Source: Krasilnikoviella flava
Lineage (GTDB): Bacteria; Actinomycetota; Actinomycetes; Actinomycetales; Cellulomonadaceae
Direction: 5' to 3'
Assembly (NCBI RefSeq): GCF_900167525.1
Contig: NZ_FUZQ01000002.1
Coordinates: 1 to 64,000 of the forward strand
DNA: 64,000 bases
The notes under the pieces are model-generated. The model was not told the origin of the DNA. It saw only the letters and a program-made list of their open reading frames with translations, and searched no databases. The position numbers were made by a program, and so were the translations under genes. Below are positions 33,369-42,374 of this stretch, piece after piece. The first letter of the stretch is position 1. The number at the start of each line of letters is the position of its first letter.

Positions 33369-35333
33369 TCAGGGCAGCCGGGCGGCGCCCACCCGCGCGA
33401 CGGCGAGGTCCGCGACGTCCCCCGCCCCCACGATGTCGAGGCGCCGGTCGACGACGGCCGCCACGACGTCGACCTCGAGCGACGACCCCGCCGGCACCTT
33501 CCGCACGGCGTCCCAGGCGAGCGCCGGGCCGAGGCCCACGTAGTCGCCCACGCGCGCGAACCAGGGGTCGGGCTCGCCGGACACCTGGGCCAGCACCAGC
33601 GTGGTCCACGCCGACCCGGACCGTCGCACGACCGCCACCCACGGGTTGCGCGAGCCGTGCACGTCGCCGCCGCGGTCCGGGCTCAGCGCGACGGCCTCGT
33701 CCCCCGACGGGAGCCGCCAGAACCACCCGCCGTACCCGGCGCCGGGGCGGCCGTTGGTCGCCGGGCTGCCGATCTCCACGTCGGCGTCGCCCGCGTGCAG
33801 GGAGCCGTGCCAGCCGAGCGCCCAGGCGTCGACCTCGGGCAGCACGACGGCCGTCAGGCGCCGCTCCTCCGTGAGCTGCACGCCGCCGCGCTCGTCGAGC
33901 CAGCGCAGCCCCTGGCTCAGGGTCGACCCGCCGTCCGTCACCTCCGTGCGCGCGACCTCTTGCCGGCCGTGGTTCGCGAGCAGGGTCGGGCCCTGGTCGC
34001 GCACATAGGTGCGACCGCCCCAGTGGCTGGTGCCGTCGACGTCGGCCACCGCCATCGAGACGCCGTAGTGGTGGCGGTGGTCCACCGGGCTCTTGGCGGT
34101 CATCGCCACGCCCTGCAGCGAGTGCACCGGGTGCAGGAACGGGCGCGGGCTGTGCACGCCCGGCATCGACGCGCCGCGGGTGTACCGGGCCAGGGGACGG
34201 TCGTCGCCGATGCCGAGCACCCAGTCGTCGTCGGCGGCGCGCCAGCGGGCACGGACCTGGTCGTCGCGGGCGTGGGCCCGCCCCGCGAGGTCGGCGGACG
34301 TCACGCCGAGCCGCCGCGCGGGCGGCACGGGTCCCGTGCTGCCCCGCACCACCAGGCCGGGCGTGACGTGCAGGGCGGCGCCGTCGCCCGGCGTCGGGCG
34401 CTCCGTGCCGAGCACCCGGGCGTGCAGCAGCTCCCACGCGCGCCGGCCCAGGTCGGCCTGCGGCACGGCGGCCGTGGTCAGCGACGGCGTGGCGTACCGC
34501 GCGAGCTCGATGTCGTCGAAGCCGCCGATCGAGATGTCGCCCGGCACGGCCACGCCCGCCTCGTTGAGGCGCGCCAGGAGGCCGAACGCGACGAGGTCGT
34601 TGAACGCGACGACGCCCGTCGCGCCGGTGGCCAGCACCGCGTCGGCCGCGCGGTACCCGGCGTCCACCGTCGGGCCGCAGGGCACCGTCGTGACGCGGAG
34701 GCCGGGGTGCCGCTCGCGGGCGTCGTCCAGGGCGCGGGCACGCAGCGCGTTCGAGGCGCTGGACCGCGGCCCCGCGACGTAGGCGAGCTCGCGGTGCCCG
34801 AGCGCGACCAGGTGGTCCACCATGCTGCGCACGCCCGCCGCGTAGTCGACGCGCACGCTCGGCACGGTGAGGCCGGGCACGTGCCGGTTGATCACGACCA
34901 CCGGCTCCAGGCGCGGCAGGAGCTCCAGCAGCGCGTTCTCCGACGTGCGTGGCGCGGCGAGGACCAGTGCGTCGCAGCGCAGCCGTGCCTCGAGCGCGAC
35001 CTCGGCCTCGTCGCCCGTGTTCTCCGCCGTCTCGGCCACGAGCACCCGGTAGTCGTGCGGGGCGGCCGCCGCCATCGTGCCCCGCAGGATCTGCTGGAAC
35101 ATCGGGTTCGCGAGGTCGGGCACGACGAGCGCGACGGAGTTGGTGCGGCCCAGGGACAGGCTGCGTGCCACCCTGCTGGGCTGGTAGCGCAGGTCCCGCG
35201 CGGCGACGCGCACCCGCTCGGCGATGTCGGTCGCGACGGTGGCCCGTCCGTTCATCACCCGCGAGACGGTGGCCCGCGAGACCCCGGCGGCGGCCGCCAC
35301 CTCGTCGATCGTGGGCCCGCCCGAGCGGGCCAT
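33369..35333 (-). CDS. LacI-type regulator fused to a DUF6807 (PmoA-like) domain
   Basis: A 654-residue fusion. Residues 1-60 hold the helix-turn-helix (TIDEVAAAAGVSRATVSRVMNG) and hinge. Residues 60-335 form a LacI ligand domain (SIGGFDDIELARYATPSLTT). From about 350 the chain becomes a DUF6807-type domain: HRHHYGVSMAVADVDGTSHW, LANHGRQEV, GYGGWFWRLP and SRNPWVAV. That family is annotated PmoA-like and its function is unknown. The ATG overlaps the GH43 stop by one base. Candidate operators (GAAACCGGTTTC type) precede GH43 and the pectate lyase operon. The extra domain could act as an enzyme on, or sensor of, the inducer. Confidence 0.83.
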   Translation of the reverse strand: MARSGGPTIDEVAAAAGVSRATVSRVMNGRATVATDIAERVRVAARDLRYQPSRVARSLSLGRTNSVALVVPDLANPMFQQILRGTMAAAAPHDYRVLVAETAENTGDEAEVALEARLRCDALVLAAPRTSENALLELLPRLEPVVVINRHVPGLTVPSVRVDYAAGVRSMVDHLVALGHRELAYVAGPRSSASNALRARALDDARERHPGLRVTTVPCGPTVDAGYRAADAVLATGATGVVAFNDLVAFGLLARLNEAGVAVPGDISIGGFDDIELARYATPSLTTAAVPQADLGRRAWELLHARVLGTERPTPGDGAALHVTPGLVVRGSTGPVPPARRLGVTSADLAGRAHARDDQVRARWRAADDDWVLGIGDDRPLARYTRGASMPGVHSPRPFLHPVHSLQGVAMTAKSPVDHRHHYGVSMAVADVDGTSHWGGRTYVRDQGPTLLANHGRQEVARTEVTDGGSTLSQGLRWLDERGGVQLTEERRLTAVVLPEVDAWALGWHGSLHAGDADVEIGSPATNGRPGAGYGGWFWRLPSGDEAVALSPDRGGDVHGSRNPWVAVVRRSGSAWTTLVLAQVSGEPDPWFARVGDYVGLGPALAWDAVRKVPAGSSLEVDVVAAVVDRRLDIVGAGDVADLAVARVGAARLP

Positions 35334-36871
35334 CAGGCGTCCTTCCCGGCCACGGCGACGCGCACCGGGCCGAAGGTGCCGCCGTCGTCCGGCCGCAGGT
35401 CCGCCCCGAGCGGGGCGCTCGAGAAGAGGCCGACCTCGGCGCCGATCCAGTGGCCGACGCGTGCCTGCCACGGCGCTGCCGCCTCGTGCCACTCCGCGGC
35501 GGCGGCGCCGTCGCCCTCCGCCGGCGGGTCGGGTCGCCAGCTCCATGTGACCGCGCCCTCGGCGTCGACCGCCGTGCGCAGGACGACGCTCGTCGCGCCG
35601 CCCGGCACGGGCTCCTGCGCGAGGATCTCCTCGTCGCCGTAGGTCCCGCCGCGCCGCACGGTCACCTCGACGCCGACAGGAGTGCGCAGCAGACCTGCCC
35701 ACGCGTACTCGCGGCCGAGGACGGCGACGCCGGCGCGGGTGCCGGGCGCGTCGCCCGACAGCGCGACCCGGGTCTCCCAGGTGCTCGGCTGCCCGGGCAG
35801 CTGCTGGCAGAGCACGGCGCCCTGGTCGCGCAGGTTGCCCCGCGCGGACGGCTGGGCGGGCAGGCGCAGCGTGCCGGCGCCGTCGGCCACGGCCCAGCCG
35901 TCGACGGGGTTCGCCTGCCAGTGCCAGCGGGGCGCGAGCCCGGGGGCGGAGAAGTCGTCGCTGCGCACCGGCTCGCCCGGCTCGGCGCCCGGCACCGGCG
36001 TCGGGTGGGCGAGCACCGGCCGGCCCTCGTCGCCCAGCACCGGCCACCCGTCGTCGTCCCACCGCACCGGCTGCAGGTGCACCACGCGCCCGAAGACGCC
36101 GCGGTCCTGGAAGTGCAGGAACCAGTCGTGTCCGTCCGGGGTGTCGACCCACGCGCCCTGGTGCGGGCCGTTGACGGGGGTGTCGCCCTGCTCCAGCACC
36201 ACGCGGTGCTCGTACGGCCCCCAGACCGAGCGGGACCGGAACGCCGTCTGCCAGCCGGTCGCGACCCCGCCCGCGGGGGCGAAGATCCAGTACCAGCCGT
36301 CGCGCTGGTACAGCTTGGGGCCCTCGAGGGTGCGGAAGCCGGGCAGCTCGTCCCCGTCGACCACGGTGCGCGCCGGCCCGACGGCGCGGCGCAGCGCCGG
36401 GTCCACCTCGACCACCGTGAGCCGGTTCTTGACCCCGGCGCGGCTCTTGGCCCAGCCGTGCACGAGGTAGGCACGGCCGTCGTCGGCCCACAGCGGGCAC
36501 GGGTCGATGAGGCCCTGGCCCGGGAGCAGGCACCACGGCTCGGACCACGGCCCGCGCGGGTCGGCGGCGGTGAGGACGAAGATGCCGTGGTCCGGGTCCG
36601 GGTAGACGATCCAGAACAGGCCGTCGTGGTGGCGCAGGCTGGGCGCCCACACCCCGGAGCCGTGCCGGGGGAGCGCGTAGTGCCCGGCGGGCGGCACGGC
36701 GGGCAGCGCGTTGGCCACGTGCTCCCAGGACACCAGGTCGCGGGAGTGCAGCACGGGCAGCCCGGGGGCACGGTTGAAGCTGGACGCGATCAGCCAGTAG
36801 TCGTCCCCGACGCGTACCGCGTCGGGGTCCGGCCAGTCCGCGTCGAGGACCGGGTTGCTGTAGTGGGTCAT
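35333..36871 (-). CDS. Glycoside hydrolase family 43 (arabinofuranosidase/xylosidase type)
   Basis: A 512-residue cytoplasmic enzyme. The five-bladed propeller has the catalytic base in NPVLDADWPDPDAVR near residue 15, the pKa-modulating Asp in GLIDPCPLWAD near 120 and the acid in FRTLEGPKLY near 178. The C-terminal half (from about 310) is a concanavalin-like beta-sandwich common in GH43 enzymes. GGAAGG precedes the ATG. It is coupled to the LacI-DUF6807 gene and has paired operators upstream. It probably trims arabinose or xylose from imported hemicellulose or pectin oligosaccharides. Confidence 0.9.
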   Translation of the reverse strand: MTHYSNPVLDADWPDPDAVRVGDDYWLIASSFNRAPGLPVLHSRDLVSWEHVANALPAVPPAGHYALPRHGSGVWAPSLRHHDGLFWIVYPDPDHGIFVLTAADPRGPWSEPWCLLPGQGLIDPCPLWADDGRAYLVHGWAKSRAGVKNRLTVVEVDPALRRAVGPARTVVDGDELPGFRTLEGPKLYQRDGWYWIFAPAGGVATGWQTAFRSRSVWGPYEHRVVLEQGDTPVNGPHQGAWVDTPDGHDWFLHFQDRGVFGRVVHLQPVRWDDDGWPVLGDEGRPVLAHPTPVPGAEPGEPVRSDDFSAPGLAPRWHWQANPVDGWAVADGAGTLRLPAQPSARGNLRDQGAVLCQQLPGQPSTWETRVALSGDAPGTRAGVAVLGREYAWAGLLRTPVGVEVTVRRGGTYGDEEILAQEPVPGGATSVVLRTAVDAEGAVTWSWRPDPPAEGDGAAAAEWHEAAAPWQARVGHWIGAEVGLFSSAPLGADLRPDDGGTFGPVRVAVAGKDA

Positions 36872-36917
36872 GGTCGCCTTCCGTCACGTCGCTGGGACAG
36901 TCGGCGAGAAACCGTGA

Positions 36918-36962
36918 GAAACCGGTTCCCGCCGTGCTGAGCCCAGCCTAGCAACCGGTTTC
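36918..36962 (-). promoter_or_regulatory. Paired LacI-type operators before GH43
   Basis: GAAACCGGTTCC (36918-36929) and GCAACCGGTTTC (36951-36962) are near-identical palindromes whose centres are 33 bp apart, about three helical turns. Both match the 31838-31851 palindrome. They probably bind the LacI-DUF6807 protein as an autoregulated pair. Confidence 0.65.
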
Positions 36963-36987
36963 CGCCGGAGGGAACGCCCGGGTGGGC

Positions 36988-37476
36988 TCAGCCGGCCAGC
37001 ACGTGCGACACGTAGAGGGCCGTGGACCCGACGAGGGCGACGGCGCCGAGCCCGAGGGCGAGCCGCTGCATCGCGCGGTTCCCCGCACCGGAGCGGAGCC
37101 GGACGGTCGCCCAGGCGACGGTGGCGGCGGCCGCGACCGGGGCCACGACCGTCACGAGGGAGAACACCGCGAGCACGACGAGCCACACGTCCGCGGCGGG
37201 GGTCGGCGCCCGGTCCGGCGTCGGGGCGGCCGGGGCGGCGGTGGTCGTCCCGGCGGGGGTCGCCGCGGCGGCGATGGCGTCCACCGGCCCCAGCTCGTCG
37301 AGCACGCGCCGCGCGGAGTCGTCGTCGGCCCCGTACCGGGCGAGGGACTCGGCGGCGTGCTCGCGCACCGCGGCCAGGGTCTCCGCGCGCTCGCGCGGGT
37401 CCGCGGTCGTGAGGGCGCGGTCGAGGTCGTCGAGGTACGCCTCGACCAGCGGCGGGACGGCGGGAGATGCGGTCAT
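36988..37476 (-). CDS. HAAS-domain membrane protein downstream of PadR
   Basis: A 162-residue protein. Residues 10-65 form a HAAS-type alpha-helical domain (VEAYLDDLDRALTTADPRERAE, then VLDELGPVDAIA). An Ala/Pro-rich linker and two transmembrane helices (VWLVVLAVFSLVTVVAPVAA and LALGLGAVALVG) follow. The ATG overlaps the TGA of padR. PadR-HAAS pairs are common stress or envelope regulators, and the target is unknown here. Confidence 0.78.
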   Translation of the reverse strand: MTASPAVPPLVEAYLDDLDRALTTADPRERAETLAAVREHAAESLARYGADDDSARRVLDELGPVDAIAAAATPAGTTTAAPAAPTPDRAPTPAADVWLVVLAVFSLVTVVAPVAAAATVAWATVRLRSGAGNRAMQRLALGLGAVALVGSTALYVSHVLAG

Positions 37477-37811
37477 CGAGGCTCCAAGGTCGTGCGGACG
37501 TCTTCCGTGAACCGGGCCCAGGTGGCGGTGAACGTCTCGAGCGCCGCCCGGCCCTCGGCCGTGAGCTCGTAGTACCGACGCGGCGGGCCCACCGGGGACG
37601 CCACCTGCGTCGTCGTGACCCAGCCCTGCTGGCGCAGGCGCGAGAGCAGCGGGTACAGCGTGCCCTCGCTGGTCAGCAGGGTGCTCGTGGCGCCGAGGCG
37701 CTCGGCGAGCTCGAGCCCGTACGCGGGCCCCGAGCGCAGGCAGGCCAGGACGCAGTACTCCACGACTCCCTTGCGGAGCTGGGTGAGGACGGCGTCGCGC
37801 GTCGGTACCAT
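37473..37811 (-). CDS. PadR-family transcriptional regulator
   Basis: A 112-residue winged-helix repressor: YCVLACLRSGPAYGLELAERL, TSEGTLYPLLSRLRQQGWV and RRYYELTAEGRAAL are family signatures. The 13-bp perfect palindrome CTTGCGACGCAAG (37837-37849), 26 bases before the start, is a candidate autoregulatory site. It is translationally coupled to the HAAS gene. Confidence 0.88.
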   Translation of the reverse strand: MVPTRDAVLTQLRKGVVEYCVLACLRSGPAYGLELAERLGATSTLLTSEGTLYPLLSRLRQQGWVTTTQVASPVGPPRRYYELTAEGRAALETFTATWARFTEDVRTTLEPR

Positions 37812-37836
37812 GCCTCACAAGGTAGCCATCCGGTTC

Positions 37837-37849
37837 CTTGCGACGCAAG
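37837..37849 (-). promoter_or_regulatory. Candidate PadR operator
   Basis: A perfect 13-bp palindrome with a TATCTT -10-like box beside it (37848-37853 on the minus strand), immediately upstream of padR. Confidence 0.45.
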
Positions 37850-37901
37850 ATAGCGGGGCGCACGACGGCCGCGGACGGTGCCGCCGCCAGGTGCCGGAGC
37901 G

Positions 37902-39221
37902 TCAGGCCCCGGCGTCGTCCGCCACGGCGAGTGCGAGCTCGCAGAACATGGAGTCGGCCCACGAGAACCAGGGCCGGGAGAAGGCCGTCGGGTCGGACGG
38001 GTCGAAGCTCTCGTGCACGCGCCCGGTGCCGCCGTCGGTGTCGGCGATCAGCCGCAGGAGACGCACGCGGTCCTCGGGCGTGCCGGTGAGGCCCTCGACG
38101 GCGAGGGCGATCGGCCAGACGTGGCCGGGCTTGGTGTGCGGGCTGCCGACGCCGGCCGCCACGGTGCCCGTGAACCAGTACGGGTTCGCCGGGCTGAGCA
38201 CGAAGTCGCGCGTCGCGCGCCAGACCTCGTCGTCGAGGACGTCGGGGGCGGTCAGCGGGAGGGACAGCAGCGAGGGGGTGTTGGCGTCGTCCATGCACAG
38301 CACGCCGCCGAGCCCGTCGACCTCGTAGGCGTACATCGGCCGGCCGGCGGCCGGGGACCCAGCGGGGGCGGGCACGACCCCGTGAGCGGTGACGCCGTCG
38401 ACGAGCTCGCAGGACAGCCCCCGCGCGTCGTCGGCCAGGGCCGGGTCGCGGTACACCTCGTCGGCGATCTCCGCCACGGCCCGCAGCGCCTGGGCGGCGA
38501 ACAGGTTCGCCGGCACGTTGTACCCGTAGGTGCAGGCGTCGTCCGAGGGGCGGAAGGCGCTCCACGTCATGCCGGTGAACCCGACCGGGGTGCCGCGGCC
38601 GTCACGCGCGAGCGTCTCCGTGGGGATGTCCGTCTCGCGGGAGAAACGGTACGGCGAGCTCTCGTGCCGCTGCTCGGCGCGGAGCTGGTCGACGACCGTG
38701 CGCAGCACGCGGTGCGTGCGGTCGTCGAGGACGTCCGTGCGCCCGGTCTCCCGCCACAGCCGGTGGGCCAGCGTGACGGGGTACGCGAGGCTGTCGACCT
38801 CGTACTTCTGCTCCCACACGTGCGGGTCGTCGCAGACGTCCTCGGGGTCGTAGTGCGCACCCGTGGGCCCGTCGTTGAACGCGTTGGCGTACGGGTCGTG
38901 GTCCAGGCAGGCGAGCTGGCGGCGCACGACGGCCGCGACCAGGTCGGCCAGCGGCGGGCACTCGCGCAGGAACCGCAGGTAGGGCGTGAGCTGCGTGGTC
39001 GAGTCGCGCAGCCACATCGCGGGGATGTCGCCGGTGATGACGAACGCGGAGCCGTCGGCGCCGATCGTCACCGTGTCGGTCAGGGTGCGCCGCAGCGCGG
39101 CGGCGACCATCGCGCCGACGCGCTCGCCCGCGACGGCCCGCACGCGGCCCGCGGCGGCGTGCAGGGTCGCGTCGATCGCCGGGTCGAGGCGGTGGGGCCC
39201 GGTCGTGCTCAGCGTTCCCAC
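37902..39221 (-). CDS. Glycoside hydrolase family 125 (exo-alpha-1,6-mannosidase type)
   Basis: A 439-residue cytoplasmic enzyme. GDIPAMWLRDSTTQLTPYL near residue 65 is the hallmark GH125 motif with the likely acid. EQKYEVDSLAYP near 130, GMTWSAFRPSDDACTYGYNVPAN near 225 and KPGHVWPIALAVEG near 365 are also typical. The start is a GTG at 39221 preceded by AGGAGG, overlapping the end of the GH3 gene by 13 bases. GH125 enzymes remove terminal alpha-1,6-mannose, often from N-glycans or yeast mannan. Context (GH5_18-like enzyme, ABC importer) agrees. Confidence 0.9.
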   Translation of the reverse strand: MGTLSTTGPHRLDPAIDATLHAAAGRVRAVAGERVGAMVAAALRRTLTDTVTIGADGSAFVITGDIPAMWLRDSTTQLTPYLRFLRECPPLADLVAAVVRRQLACLDHDPYANAFNDGPTGAHYDPEDVCDDPHVWEQKYEVDSLAYPVTLAHRLWRETGRTDVLDDRTHRVLRTVVDQLRAEQRHESSPYRFSRETDIPTETLARDGRGTPVGFTGMTWSAFRPSDDACTYGYNVPANLFAAQALRAVAEIADEVYRDPALADDARGLSCELVDGVTAHGVVPAPAGSPAAGRPMYAYEVDGLGGVLCMDDANTPSLLSLPLTAPDVLDDEVWRATRDFVLSPANPYWFTGTVAAGVGSPHTKPGHVWPIALAVEGLTGTPEDRVRLLRLIADTDGGTGRVHESFDPSDPTAFSRPWFSWADSMFCELALAVADDAGA

Positions 39222-41497
39222 GGGGTGGAGTCCTCCTGGTCGGTGACGCGCACGGTCGCGGCGTCGGCGGGCTGGTCGGTGTCGGGGGTGCACCACACGC
39301 CGACCGTGAGCGGCACGGCGGCGGGCACGCCCGAGGCCCACGACCCGAGCTCGTCGAGGCCGAGCCGGAACGTCAGCGGCGTCGTCGCGCCCGGCTCGAC
39401 CGTGACGCGCCGGACGCCGAGCAGCGTCCGGCGGCGCGGCCTGATGCCGCGCTCGTGGCGCCGCCCGTAGAGGGGCACGGACACCGTGGCGGGAGCCGGG
39501 CCGTCGTTGGTGACGTCGACGGCCACCTCGGCGGCACCGCCTTCGGCGAGGACGGCCGCGGCGACCGAGGTCACGTCCGCACGGAGGGCGGCCGTGACGC
39601 CGGGCGTGTGCGCGGTCCCGAGCGGCAGCCCCCGCAGCACGGGGTTGTCCACGTAGCCGCGGGCGGTCTCCATCCGCTCGTCGTGCGCCACGGGCACGAC
39701 GCCGTCGGCCGCGGGGAACGTGGCCGGCAGCCGGCCCGAGGCGGCTCCGGTGAGCAGCGCGTCGGCGATCGCGGCGCCGCCGGCGGGGCCGGGGAACGGG
39801 ACGACGAGCAGCGCGTCGACGAGCGGCAGCAGCTCGCTCAGCACCCGCGGGCGACCGTCGACGACGACGCCGACCACCGGACGGCCGGACGCCCGCGCGG
39901 CGCGCGCGACGTCGAGCTGGGCCTGCGGCAGGGCGACCGAGGACAGGTCGACGCCCTCGCCGTTCGTGGTGTCGGGGGCGGGGCCCTCGACGGCGCCGTT
40001 GTCCGCGAACTCGTCGTCGTAGCTGCGCCGGCTGGAGCCGCCGAGCACGACGACCGCCACGTCGGCGGCGGCGCACGCCTCCCGCACGGCGTCGAGCGCA
40101 CGGGGCCCGTCGGGCTGCTCGTCGGGCCGGACGTCGAGCGGACCGCGCAGCCGGCTGCCGGGGGCGTGCCGCACGGTCCCCGCGCCGAGCCGGGCCGTGA
40201 GCGCGGACAGCACCGTGGACGCCGCCGGGTCCGAGGGCGGGCGCGGCGGCGTGTAGTCGCCGAGCTGCGCGTCGAGGTCGTCGGCGTTCGGGCCGACGAC
40301 GGCGACCGTCGCCCCGGCGCGCAGCGGCAGCACGCCGTCGTCGCGCACGAGGACCACGGACTGCCGCGCGGCGCGCTCGACGAGCGCGACGACGTCCCGC
40401 TCGGGGGCCGGCGTGGCGGGCACGGGGTCGCCGAGCAGCCCGAGGCGCTGCTTGAGCCCGAGCACGCGGTCGACGGCTTGGTTCAGCACGGCCTCCTCGA
40501 CCAGGCCCCGGTCCAGGGCCTTCTCGACGTGCGTGAACGCCTCGTCCCAGAGGCTGAGGTCCACGCCCGCCTGCAGCGCGAGCGCGGCGGCCGACGCGGG
40601 GTCGGGGGAGCTGTCGCGCAGGCGGTCGATCGCGGTGCCGTCGGCCATCACGAGCCCGCGCCAGCCCCACGCCTCCCGGATCGTGCCGGTGAGCAGCTCC
40701 TCGTTCGCGCTGCACGGCACGCCGTCGACGTCGTTGTACGCGGCCATGTACCCGGCGACGCCCGCGCGCGCCGCGGCGAACGCGGGGCGCAGGTGCAGCT
40801 CGCCGAGCTCGCGCCGCCCGATCGGGGCTCCGGAGCCGTTGCGGCCGCCGATACCGGCCCCCTGGCCGGCCAGGTGCTTGGCCACGACCGCGACGTGCCC
40901 GCCGTCGATCGGGTCGTCGCACGACGTCGTGCCCTGCATGCCCCGGACCGTCGCCTCGACGAGCGCCGCCGCCAGCGCCGGGTCCTCGGAGAAGCACTCC
41001 TCTGCCCGGCCCCAGCGCGGGTCGCGCAGCACGTCGAGGCCCGAGACGAGCGCGACGTGCGTGCCGCGGGCGCGTGCCTCCGTCGCCACGAGGGCGCCGA
41101 GCTCCTCGGTGAGCGCGGCGTCCATGCCGGCGCCCAGGGCAAGGTTGACGGGCAGCGTCGTCCCGCCGAGCGCCATCAGGCCGTGCGGGGCCTCCTCGAC
41201 GAACAGGACGGGCAGGCCGTCGCCGTACCGCGTCACGTGCTCCTGCACCGCGGCGTACGCCTCGGCGCTGCGCTCCGGCGGGACGCCGTTCTCCCAGCGC
41301 ACCGCCGACCAGGGGTCGGCGCGTAGCACGCCGTAGAGGGCGCCGAGCCCGCCCCACCGGTCGACCTCGGCGCGCAGGACGTCGGTGACGCGCGGCGCTC
41401 CGTCGACCCAGCGCACGGCCTCCCAGCCCTTGAGGCGCTGGTTGACCTGGCCGATGCGGGTCCGCAGGGGCAGCGAGGCGGCGGCGACGGGCGTCAT
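39209..41497 (-). CDS. Glycoside hydrolase family 3 (beta-glycosidase)
   Basis: A 762-residue enzyme without a signal peptide. The barrel domain has DPRWGRAEECFSEDP near residue 155, VVAKHLAGQG near 200 and the nucleophile Asp in GLVMADGTAIDRL near 285 (family usually SDW). The sandwich domain contains VAVVGPNADD near 390, and a fibronectin-like domain (GSWASG) closes the chain. It overlaps both neighbours: ATGA with the permease gene and 13 bases with GH125. Substrate cannot be fixed; beta-glucoside, beta-xyloside or another linkage in the imported oligosaccharide is possible. Confidence 0.9.
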   Translation of the reverse strand: MTPVAAASLPLRTRIGQVNQRLKGWEAVRWVDGAPRVTDVLRAEVDRWGGLGALYGVLRADPWSAVRWENGVPPERSAEAYAAVQEHVTRYGDGLPVLFVEEAPHGLMALGGTTLPVNLALGAGMDAALTEELGALVATEARARGTHVALVSGLDVLRDPRWGRAEECFSEDPALAAALVEATVRGMQGTTSCDDPIDGGHVAVVAKHLAGQGAGIGGRNGSGAPIGRRELGELHLRPAFAAARAGVAGYMAAYNDVDGVPCSANEELLTGTIREAWGWRGLVMADGTAIDRLRDSSPDPASAAALALQAGVDLSLWDEAFTHVEKALDRGLVEEAVLNQAVDRVLGLKQRLGLLGDPVPATPAPERDVVALVERAARQSVVLVRDDGVLPLRAGATVAVVGPNADDLDAQLGDYTPPRPPSDPAASTVLSALTARLGAGTVRHAPGSRLRGPLDVRPDEQPDGPRALDAVREACAAADVAVVVLGGSSRRSYDDEFADNGAVEGPAPDTTNGEGVDLSSVALPQAQLDVARAARASGRPVVGVVVDGRPRVLSELLPLVDALLVVPFPGPAGGAAIADALLTGAASGRLPATFPAADGVVPVAHDERMETARGYVDNPVLRGLPLGTAHTPGVTAALRADVTSVAAAVLAEGGAAEVAVDVTNDGPAPATVSVPLYGRRHERGIRPRRRTLLGVRRVTVEPGATTPLTFRLGLDELGSWASGVPAAVPLTVGVWCTPDTDQPADAATVRVTDQEDSTPWER

Positions 41498-42348
41498 CCC
41501 TTCACCGCACCCGAGAGCAGCGCGCGCTGCATCTGCCGCTGCAGCACCGTGTAGACGAGGTACACGGGCAGCAGCGTGAACAGCGTGCCTGCCATGAGGA
41601 CGCCGTAGTCGGTGCCGGCGTCCACCTTGAGCGTGGGCAGGGCGACCTGGATCGTGCGCTGCGCCGTGTCGGGCCCGATGAGGATCAGCGGGTACAGGTA
41701 CGCGTTCCAGAACGACAGGAAGTTGAGCAGCAGCACGGTCGCGATGCCGGGGATGCAGATGGGCAGGTAGACCTGGCGCAGCACCTGCAGGGAGGTGGCG
41801 CCGTCCATGGACGCGGCCTCCTCGAGCTCCCGCGGGATCGTCCGCATGAACGACGTGAGGATGACGATCGAGAGCGGGAGGGCGGTGGCCGGCAGCAGGA
41901 AGACGACGAACGTGCGCGTGTGGAAGAGGCCGAGCGCCGCCGCGAGCAGGAACGTCGGGAAGAGCGCGGCGAACGACGGGATCAGGAAGCCGAGCGCGAA
42001 GACGCCCTCGACGACCTTGCCGGCACGGCCGCGGGCGCGGGCCAGCGCGAACGACGCGGGCAGCGCCAGCACCAGCGTGAGGACCAGGGCGGCGAGCGTC
42101 GTCAGCACCGAGTTCGCGATGGCGAGCCAGAGGTCGGCCTGGTCGATCGCCGTCACGAAGTTCGACAGGTCCCACGTGGTCGGCAGCGACAGCGGGGACT
42201 CGAAGATCTGCTCGTTGTCCTTGAACGACGAGACGATGAAGTAGTAGAAGGGCACGATCAGCAGGGCGGCGTAGATCCAGGCGAGCGTGCCGCTCGTGAT
42301 CGAGCCGATGCGGTCGCGCATCGGGAGGGTGGTGGTGCGCCGGGCCAT
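41494..42348 (-). CDS. ABC sugar importer permease, MalG type
   Basis: A 284-residue inner-membrane subunit with six helices and the EAA loop EAASMDGATSLQVL near residue 178. AGGAGCAAGCC precedes the ATG. The next gene (GH3) starts inside its stop codon, linking transport and hydrolysis. Confidence 0.92.
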   Translation of the reverse strand: MARRTTTLPMRDRIGSITSGTLAWIYAALLIVPFYYFIVSSFKDNEQIFESPLSLPTTWDLSNFVTAIDQADLWLAIANSVLTTLAALVLTLVLALPASFALARARGRAGKVVEGVFALGFLIPSFAALFPTFLLAAALGLFHTRTFVVFLLPATALPLSIVILTSFMRTIPRELEEAASMDGATSLQVLRQVYLPICIPGIATVLLLNFLSFWNAYLYPLILIGPDTAQRTIQVALPTLKVDAGTDYGVLMAGTLFTLLPVYLVYTVLQRQMQRALLSGAVKG

Positions 42349-42374
42349 GGCTTGCTCCTGGGGCTGGTCGGGGA

